From Euperipatoides rowelli (taxonomy: Eukaryota > Onychophora > Udeonychophora > Euonychophora > Peripatopsidae): a stretch of 16,074 nt of DNA. Below are positions 9,608 through 16,074 of this stretch, one piece after another (position 1 is the stretch's first letter; every line of letters starts with the position of its first letter). Position numbers and translations under genes: made by a program. The stretch lies in assembly GCA_003024985.2 (NCBI GenBank), contig PXIH01S0042407.1. One strand, written 5' to 3'. Under the pieces are notes generated by a model, which was given only the letters and a program-made list of their open reading frames with translations, was not told the origin of the DNA and searched no databases.

Positions 9608-9618
9608 TGCTGTACTTA
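9606..9618. repeat. 3' target-site duplication of LINE A
   Basis: AATGCTGTACTTA pairs with 4678-4690. It directly follows the A tail, where a target duplication is expected. Confidence 0.75.
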
Positions 9619-10407
9619 TGAATAAAAAACTGGTAGAAAGTACAATTTTCATATTTAACCATTTTATATTCTGCTCCTTTCCTTAAGATGTAAACAATCT
9701 TTTTACACAGTGTCAATTTTTTAACAATGGATGTTAAAAAATGATTTGGCTAAAATGTAAATCTTAAAAAAAAAAAAATAGCATATCTAAATTAATATTT
9801 AAAACCCTTTAAAAATACAAATGATTACCATTTCACTTTTTTGCATTGTAGAAACTTGGTTGCCTCAGAATTTTTCAAAACATCCATATTACTACTATCT
9901 TTTATGTTAAAATTACTATAGCTAAAATCTATATAAATGACTTACTTTATTTACTAAATATATCTTTTGAATATTATTATAATAACATCAATCAAGATTA
10001 ATTATTTCTTCTGAACCCTCATTCGGCGTCTTCCCCAACACGGTTAAATAAAAAAATTAAATATGTTGATTTTTAACTTATGCGATGCCTGGCTGTATAT
10101 ACACCTACCAGGAGTTTGCTATCTTACAGTTTATTAATTTTCTATTATTTATTTTGATTATAGTCTAATTTAGCTATGTGTGCAGTGTATATGGAACTAT
10201 CCAGCATCCGTGGTGAGTTTTATTTTGTTAAAAAATTATCTTAAAGACTGTTTTTTTTAACGATTTTGGTTTCCGTTCTCATTAATAAATTAAACTGTGT
10301 AGTAGCTATCACACTCATCTACTTTGCATATATATTATTATATCTTAACTATCAAACTGCAGACTGTTCGAAAATTGGTTTTCTGATATTTGTTTTTTTT
10401 TGTTACC
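9619..10407. other. Spacer between the two LINEs, including the probable 5' leader of LINE B
   Basis: AT-rich, with no frame of recognisable protein. A slightly GC-richer patch lies at 10010-10215. GTG|GTGAGT at 10211-10218 is a good splice-donor match on the plus strand, with a possible acceptor TTTTGATTATAG about 45 bases upstream, but the enclosed peptide is too short to judge. The 5' end of LINE B must lie in the right part of this interval; its exact position is not visible. Confidence 0.4.
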
Positions 10408-11363
10408 ATGGCTATACAATTATCTTCTCAAACCTTCAATAGCTTTAAGGATAATTTAATGAATAATTTTAGAACTTTTGAGTCTCTTGTAACGCCTGAC
10501 TCAAACGTGTTTGCGTTACGGACATGGATTTCAAATTGCAAAGATTCAATATTGACGATTTAATTGAAGTGGTCAATTCTTTGGGTTTGCTGAATCAGTT
10601 ACATGAATGCACGCGACTACATAATTTTATTTCATAATCATTTCCTTGTGTTTAAAACTATGGAAGCTTTGGAAAGTTTTTCTACTCAGTTTACCTGATT
10701 TGGAGAATATTTCATTTTTTTTTGCTGATGCAGTTCTAAAATCAAATATAAATTTTTCGGTCCTTTGGATGCCTGTACGAACTGTAGTTGCTGAACTGGA
10801 CAAAATATTGGATCAATATGGAACTATATTGTCAGTTAGGCCCACGTACAAGAGGATTACTGAGGATATAGAGATTGCTAATACACCGGTCTATATTACC
10901 TTTTTTTTTAATGATGGGATTAGCTTTACTAATCTTTCCTATCTTATTAAATCCTGATCTTCATTGTGTGGATAAATTAGCTCCACCTATTGGGCCAGGG
11001 CCTGTTTTAGGTGCAGGGAGACCAGTCATGAGATAATAAATTGCCAATCCGGAAATGTTCTCTATGTAAGGCAGTATTATTGGGTGGAGGGGGGGGGGGC
11101 GCTATGGGACATAAGTGTTTTAAAACTTATTCTAATCCACTTGGGACTGTATCTGAGACTCCTACAACTATTTCCAGTGGACCTAAGGGAAAAAGTGGTA
11201 ATGTTATCTTATCTCAAGATTTATTTGATTCTACACCAGTATGGATTCATCAATGTGGGGGAACTCATCTACACAGGCACCCAATATTATTGATAATAGG
11301 GAAATTCTGGACATGCAATCTTCATTGAGGAACAAGGTAAATCTCTTGCATCTTAATCGCTGA
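10408..11363 (+). pseudogene. LINE B ORF1 (RRM-like, CCHC zinc knuckle), degraded
   Basis: The start ATG sits in ACCATGG, a strong Kozak context. The N-terminal frame stops at 10561 but the overlapping frame continues (IDDLIEVVNSLGLLNQLHEC). A segment at 10746-10957 reads VLWMPVRTVVAELDKILDQY, then GTILSVRP, the RRM-like core seen in this ORF1 type. A perfect CX2CX4HX4C knuckle (CFRCRETSHEIINC) lies at 11003-11044. Another Cys pair, CSLC, begins at 11056 and a GHKC follows at 11107-11118, but a run of eleven G separates them. Several frames are needed to read it all. By comparison with LINE A the tail probably extended to about 11640; that part is too eroded to trace. Confidence 0.75.
11089..11099 (+). 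repeat. G11 run splitting the second zinc knuckle of LINE B ORF1
   Basis: Eleven G lie between CSLCKAVLL and MGHKC. In the family the spacing in a knuckle is much shorter, so the run looks like an expansion after the element died. Further G-rich patches follow at about 11366-11380 and 11500-11523. Confidence 0.85.
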
Positions 11364-11650
11364 TTTTGAGGGGAGGGGGGTACACAAAAAACTCAAACTA
11401 ACCGATGGCTCGATTTCATGAAACATTTCCCCTAGCTGTGCAAGTTGGTGATTTCAAAAACCATATTTGTCATTTCATGATGACATTTGACATTCTGATG
11501 GGGGATGGTGTTTTTAGGGGGGTAGGTCTTTTTTCTTTGTATTGTTTTTTTTTTCTTTTAATAATGTCGCACTTACGTTATTGTTTCTTTCTTGGTGGGT
11601 TTATATATCCCATCTTTATACCATACTGGCACAAATGCACTTTTTTTTTT
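11364..11650 (+). other. LINE B inter-ORF region
   Basis: Holds G runs and long T runs (near 11545 and 11641) and a short plus-strand frame starting at 11405 that does not resemble LINE proteins. It probably contains the eroded ORF1 tail and the ORF1-ORF2 junction. Confidence 0.45.
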
Positions 11651-14600
11651 TTGCATTTTCACTCAAGAACTTTTACAATGGCTATAAAATATTTGTCATA
11701 GAACATCCACGATTATCTGGTTTGAAGGATGTGGACATTGTTTTATACAAGAGACAAAGTTGAGGGGTGTGTTGGGGTAGTAAATTTCTTGATAACTTTT
11801 TTCATACTTTTCAAGGCAATGCCCCTAAAGCTGTTCAGGGTGTGTTAGTCTTTATATCCAACCGTCTTCTGGTTTTGGATGTCAAGATTTTTAGAGCTAC
11901 TTCTCATTTTTTGTTTTTGTCTCTTATCTATGGGGGTGACTGTTACATCCAAGCAAACTATTATGCTCCTAATCTTGTGACCACAAATCATGCTATATTT
12001 ACTGAAATGATTTCTTATATCTCACCGTCGTGACCATATTATCATTGGTGGTGATTTCAATCATCCTAATTTATTAAATAATACTTTTTTCAGTGCAGCC
12101 CTTTCAAACATGCAGTTAGTCAATGTTGCAGCTCTTTATGGTAGGTAGCTTATTTCCAACTCACCTTTCACAGGCAAAGAATACATTTGATTTTGTGTTT
12201 ATGTCATGTGGAATTCTTACACACTCTGACTTCAATGTCAGTTTCAATGCTTTCTCAGATCATGCTGCCTTATCGATCTTAGTTGGTTCCCATAGTGGTG
12301 CTCAGCTTCCAGTGTACACAAGTCATCAGTGTCACCCATTCATTATACCAGACATTTCTTTAAATCCTCTGCTTTTTTGCAGACACATAGGCTATGCAGA
12401 TGCGTTTACCTTGCTGTTTCAGGCTTATTCTATTGAAAATTATTGTTTATTCAAAGGCAATTTTGTTCAACGTTTAATTTCTTTGAATGCACAGATCAAA
12501 CGGTCAAAGTGTGAGAGACTGGTCATTTTAAAGGAGCAAACTCATGCTATGGCTAATTTGGATGTCTCTCTGATAACTTTCTTTTGCAAATGCCAAAGTG
12601 AGATAAAGAACTTTGAGATACAACTTCAGTCCGAGAAATCATTCATGCTGCGAAAAGCTATTGTGGCATCGAGTCATGAAATCTCTTCTCTTACCACATC
12701 TTATTTTTTTACAAAGGATTCAGCTCCCTCCATCAATTTTATCTTTAATAGGCAGGAGAATGTCAACAGTTTGCCCATGCTGGGTATAATATATAATTAT
12801 TTTATAGAGATCTTCCAATCTACTGCTATTCGGTCTCAAGACTTCTTTAATATAGCAAATTCTGTGATTATCCTGATTTGATTTCTCAACATGACTTTAA
12901 TATTATTATCTGCTCAGGATATAGCCACAGTCTTAACCCAGTTGTACTCAAATAACTTTCCTGGGCCTGACCTAATCACATTGCCTTTTTTTCAACTATT
13001 TAACCACTTATTTATACCTAATTTAGTGATAATCTTTAATCAGTGGATTTCTCAGATCTTACAGTCAGATCCCTTATCCATTCATACTTGGTGATTCATA
13101 GGAAGCAAAATATAGACCCTAATGTTCATATTGATTTATCTCGGACCAGATCAATAAATGTACAAAATTTTAAGACAAAAATTTCTGCACATATATTAAA
13201 CAACAAGCTCAATCTTTTGCTACCTACAAAAGTGTCTCCATATCATTACGCCATGAAAAGGAAGACAATTCACACCCCAATCAATATATTGCAACAGGCT
13301 CTTTACTTTTCCCATAGGCATCGTTTATGGGACTTTGCAATACTGTTCCTTGACATTCAAAAAGCTTTTGATTTTGTGGATCACACATACATAGATACCC
13401 ATATCATACATTATTTTGATCATTCCACACTTTCTCTTGGCTTGATAAATTACTTTACCAACAAGTCAATTTTGATCAAGCACAGGGGACGTCTGTATTA
13501 CTCTTTCCTGGTACCGAGGGGGATCACCTAGGGGTCCCCCTTGAGTAAAAAATTATTTGTGTTATACATTGACTCATTAGTATGGGTTATTGATGTTCTT
13601 AACATAGGGGTGTGGATTCCCATCCTGAATGTGAAAGTAAACATAATGGCATATGTCAATGACCTTACTGTCTTCGTAAATGGGAGGGACAACATAACCA
13701 AAATTTTCAACCTGCTTAATAGGTTTTCTCAACTGACAGGCTCTAAAAACTCATATATGGTATCCATATAGCAATATAACATAGCTTTACCTGTTTCATT
13801 TTTGGGTGTACCATTCCAATTCACTGGGACACTCATTAGGAGGATAGTGCAGGATCATATCTTGCAATTGTTTCAGAAGGCTTCACTGGCAATGGGGCAG
13901 AAGCCATTATCACTATTGACTAAAGTAAAAATAATAAATGTCTATTTGTTCCAAATAGCTTACTATTATCTTCCACATGTCAAACTAAATAAAACTTTTA
14001 TAAATAAAATTTATAGTTTGGCTCATAAGATATTGTGGGTGTCGTTGTGTACCCAGTTTCTTGATTATGACTGTGTCACCCTTTAAAATAGGGAGGTCTG
14101 GGCTTCCACAATATTGATGGGTTGGCTTCCGTAGTATGTGCAAACCATTTTTTATCTCACCTCTCTTATGCTCAGAACCTGGACACTTTAATGGAGTTTA
14201 CTCCTATGGACATGGCTCCACCCTAGGTCAAAGAGCCTCAACCCTTGTACTTTTACAGACCACATAATATGGATGTGGTAGATACTTTGGACTTGAGGAA
14301 ACCTATGAAGGTTAGTTATAGTGCATTTTCCAGTGTCCTAGATCAAGACTATATTCTGAGGCACTTCGAGAGGCTAGTCCTACCCTAATACAAAAATTTT
14401 AAGAAACTATATTTTAATGCCAACTTATATGATTTTTTACAGAATAGCTACATTGTCAGTCTTCACCTGTAATACACTCATTAGGCAATATTATTTTTGG
14501 GTGGATCCCATCTGTCAGCTGTGCGATGGGGAGGAGACATTGTATCATATTTTTATGGAGTGTGCTTTCGTGACCAATTTTTTCAATTTATTTTTTTTGC

Positions 14601-14952
14601 TGGTACAATATATGACATATTTGTGTTATTGTTGGATAACAAGAGCTCGATATTGGTGGGACTATTAGTGTTGTTTTCCTTATGGAAAACTTGGAACTTG
14701 CGCATATTTGAAAACATTCATATGAGACCTAGGGTCTTCTTTCTGGCGCAGATGACCGATCTGGCAAAGAAGGACTATATTTACTTGACAGAGTATATGT
14801 TCACCCTCAAGTGGCAGAATCCACAATTCCTTTTGTTTTTTAATATTTTTTTATGGGACACTGTAATCACACCTAGAACCCTTTTTTTGTCCTGCTTTAT
14901 TTTTTTTGTTTTGTTCATCTTTTTTTTACCGCACTGTTCTGTAATGGCATGA
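11651..14952 (+). pseudogene. LINE B ORF2 (endonuclease + reverse transcriptase), degraded
   Basis: The endonuclease has GLKDVDIV then, after a frameshift, FIQETKLRG (11742-11768), ANYYAPN (about 11957), HIIIGGDFNHPN (12035-12070), FDFVFMS and SDHAALS (12255-12275). Domain 0 is NNFPGPD (about 12950). In RT, motif A is intact (LDIQKAFDFVDH, catalytic Asp at 13352-13354). Motif B reads RGIT-stop-GSPLS with TAG at 13529-13531 where the family has Gln. Motif C is YVND at 13652-13663, with the first Asp changed to Asn. FLGVPF (about 13800) and LSLLTKVKIINVYL follow. One frame holds from 13043 to 14086 with only two nonsense codons. An intact C-terminal CX2CX7HX4C lies at 14513-14563, then LWKTWNLRIF. 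Confidence 0.85.
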
Positions 14953-15220
14953 TATTCCTTAATATATATATACTGTATTTTTACATATGCATTTGCTTTG
15001 TTGTTGTTTTTTTGTCCCTTTTTTTTTTCAAGTTTATTGATTTTTTTTTCCATTTTTATACTGTCACGAACAGCTGTTGTCTCATGTTTTTGTTTTATTT
15101 TAATCCTTTTTATTTTCATGACCAATTATGGTGCTTGATTTTTGGGGCCAGTATGGCTTTTGTTTATTTCTTTTATTTGAACAATAAAATTTTTCAGGAG
15201 ACAAGCCCTGTGGAAAAAAA
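14953..15220 (+). other. LINE B 3' UTR with polyadenylation signal
   Basis: Very T-rich, with many T runs. AATAAA occurs at 15183-15188 and a seven-A run at 15214-15220, about 25 bases downstream, the normal spacing for a polyadenylated transcript end. The Lys-rich minus-strand frame across it is a shadow of the T runs. Confidence 0.65.
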
Positions 15221-16074
15221 TAAATGTTTATTTTAAAATTATAAGATAAGTGACATTCTTCAACATTATTATACATTTGTTTTATGTTTAAGATTTGGTG
15301 TAGCCTTTTAAGTGTTGACGAGATAGGCTATATCTTTTATTTTAAATTTTATATGCAATTGTTAATTTTATTTTATAAATAAAATATTTTTATCTTTTTA
15401 AAAAATTCAAACTTATAATATATTAATGTATTTGATAAAATTACTGGTGAGTAGCAAAAGTATGAATCAAAACCTCACAATGAAGTTCAGGTGTTAGGTA
15501 AAAAAAAAAAAAAAACTAAAAACAGCAATTAATCAAACAGGTTGACTAAAGTGCTATAATAATCCATATACATTTTTCATGGGTTTGAAGAAATAAGAAT
15601 TGGCTTAATAATAAATTTAGATCGGTGATAAAAGAAAACCTGTAATTGCTTTGTGTCTCCTAAGAATTTAAAAGGCAATACGGTCATTAAGAAACGTGTT
15701 CTGGATAAAACCCAATTAACAAGAAGATGCAACTCACAAGAAAATGTAAAATTGGTCTATCACGATTTATATGAGATGATTTTGAGGGAAGTTCCATGTT
15801 TATTATTATTATTATATTTTGTTACATAAACCATTTAATGTTATGATACTCGTTTATATTTATTTTAGAACAGCGTGTGTAATGTATACTTATAACTTAA
15901 CAAATATTACAAACAATATAATTACAAATTAAAATAAACTGGATAAACTTTTTATAATTTCTCAAATGTTCCTTCCATTTCCTTCTGTTTCCCCATTTTG
16001 TTTGGTAGATCATCCCTATCTAATTTTGTTGTATTTTTAAATTGCATAAACTTTGAATCTCCCTCTATTGAAAA
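15221..16074. other. Right flank, AT-rich non-coding
   Basis: No gene, RNA or mobile element recognised. It contains an A run at about 15500-15514 and a short TTA repeat at about 15800-15815. Confidence 0.6.

Larger units (their letters stand above)
10408..15220 (+). mobile_element. LINE B: inactive Tx1/L1-type non-LTR retrotransposon, different family
   Basis: A second element in the same orientation, with ORF1 (10408 to at least 11363), ORF2 (about 11650-14952) and a T-rich 3' UTR with AATAAA at 15183-15188, then seven A at 15214-15220. The domain order matches LINE A, but the proteins are clearly different and the sense strand is T-rich. The start given is the ORF1 ATG; the true 5' end is upstream and unresolved. 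No convincing target duplication was found, so the 3' limit rests on the polyadenylation signal and A run. Stops, frameshifts and an altered RT active site show it is dead. Confidence 0.8.

Noticed and set aside
6027-14952. Bacterial retron, group II intron or defence RT
   Set aside because: The neighbouring endonuclease, zinc-knuckle ORF1, A tail and target duplication all fit an animal LINE, and no intron RNA domains or operon context are present.
14781-15125. Lys/Asn-rich minus-strand frame
   Set aside because: It is a shadow of T runs in the 3' end of LINE B; the plus-strand frame gives the expected LINE C-terminus.
10200-15260. Target-site duplication for LINE B
   Set aside because: Only AT-rich look-alikes were seen, for example TTTATTTT...AAATTAT near 10218 and 15228. 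They need several indels to align, so no duplication is claimed.
1-16074. CRISPR array, tRNA or rRNA genes
   Set aside because: No regularly spaced repeats, cloverleaf-like segments or conserved rRNA sequence were seen on reading the window.

Overview
The window looks like non-coding, AT-rich nuclear DNA of a eukaryote, most likely an invertebrate animal. The evidence is long A/T homopolymers, ATT microsatellites, no bacterial-style packed genes, candidate splice sites, and two long non-LTR retrotransposons with degraded open frames. Nothing identifies the species; a marine invertebrate such as a mollusc is only a guess. Two single N bases (4195, 9194) show it comes from an assembly.

The dominant content is two LINEs of about 4.9 kb in the same (+) orientation, called A and B here. 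Both have the L1/Tx1-type layout: ORF1 with an RRM-like core and CCHC zinc knuckles, then ORF2 with an apurinic-like endonuclease, reverse transcriptase (RT) and a C-terminal cysteine/histidine motif. LINE A runs from about 4691 to 9607. It appears full length and is bounded by a 13-base target-site duplication with two mismatches (4678-4690 and 9606-9618). LINE B runs from at least 10408 to about 15220; its 5' end and duplication could not be found. Both are dead, with many stops and frameshifts and a damaged YxDD box in each (YIDN in A, YVND in B). They are different families: the sense strand of A is rich in A and that of B is rich in T.

The left flank (1-4677) is AT-rich sequence. It holds a GC-rich patch (425-624) that looks like an eroded transposon end, a 55-base-period direct repeat, and a nearly perfect 73-base palindrome (4381-4453). 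It also holds weak minus-strand coding-like segments, two of them ending at good splice-donor sequences. These may be exons or pseudogene pieces of an unidentified host gene, in which case the LINEs lie antisense to it. The stretches 9619-10407 and 15221-16074 are AT-rich with no recognised gene.

I found no CRISPR array, tRNA, rRNA, operon or previously undescribed multi-gene system. The most useful points are the LINE boundaries, the perfect palindrome, the possible minus-strand exons, and the homopolymer tracts inside the dead frames.
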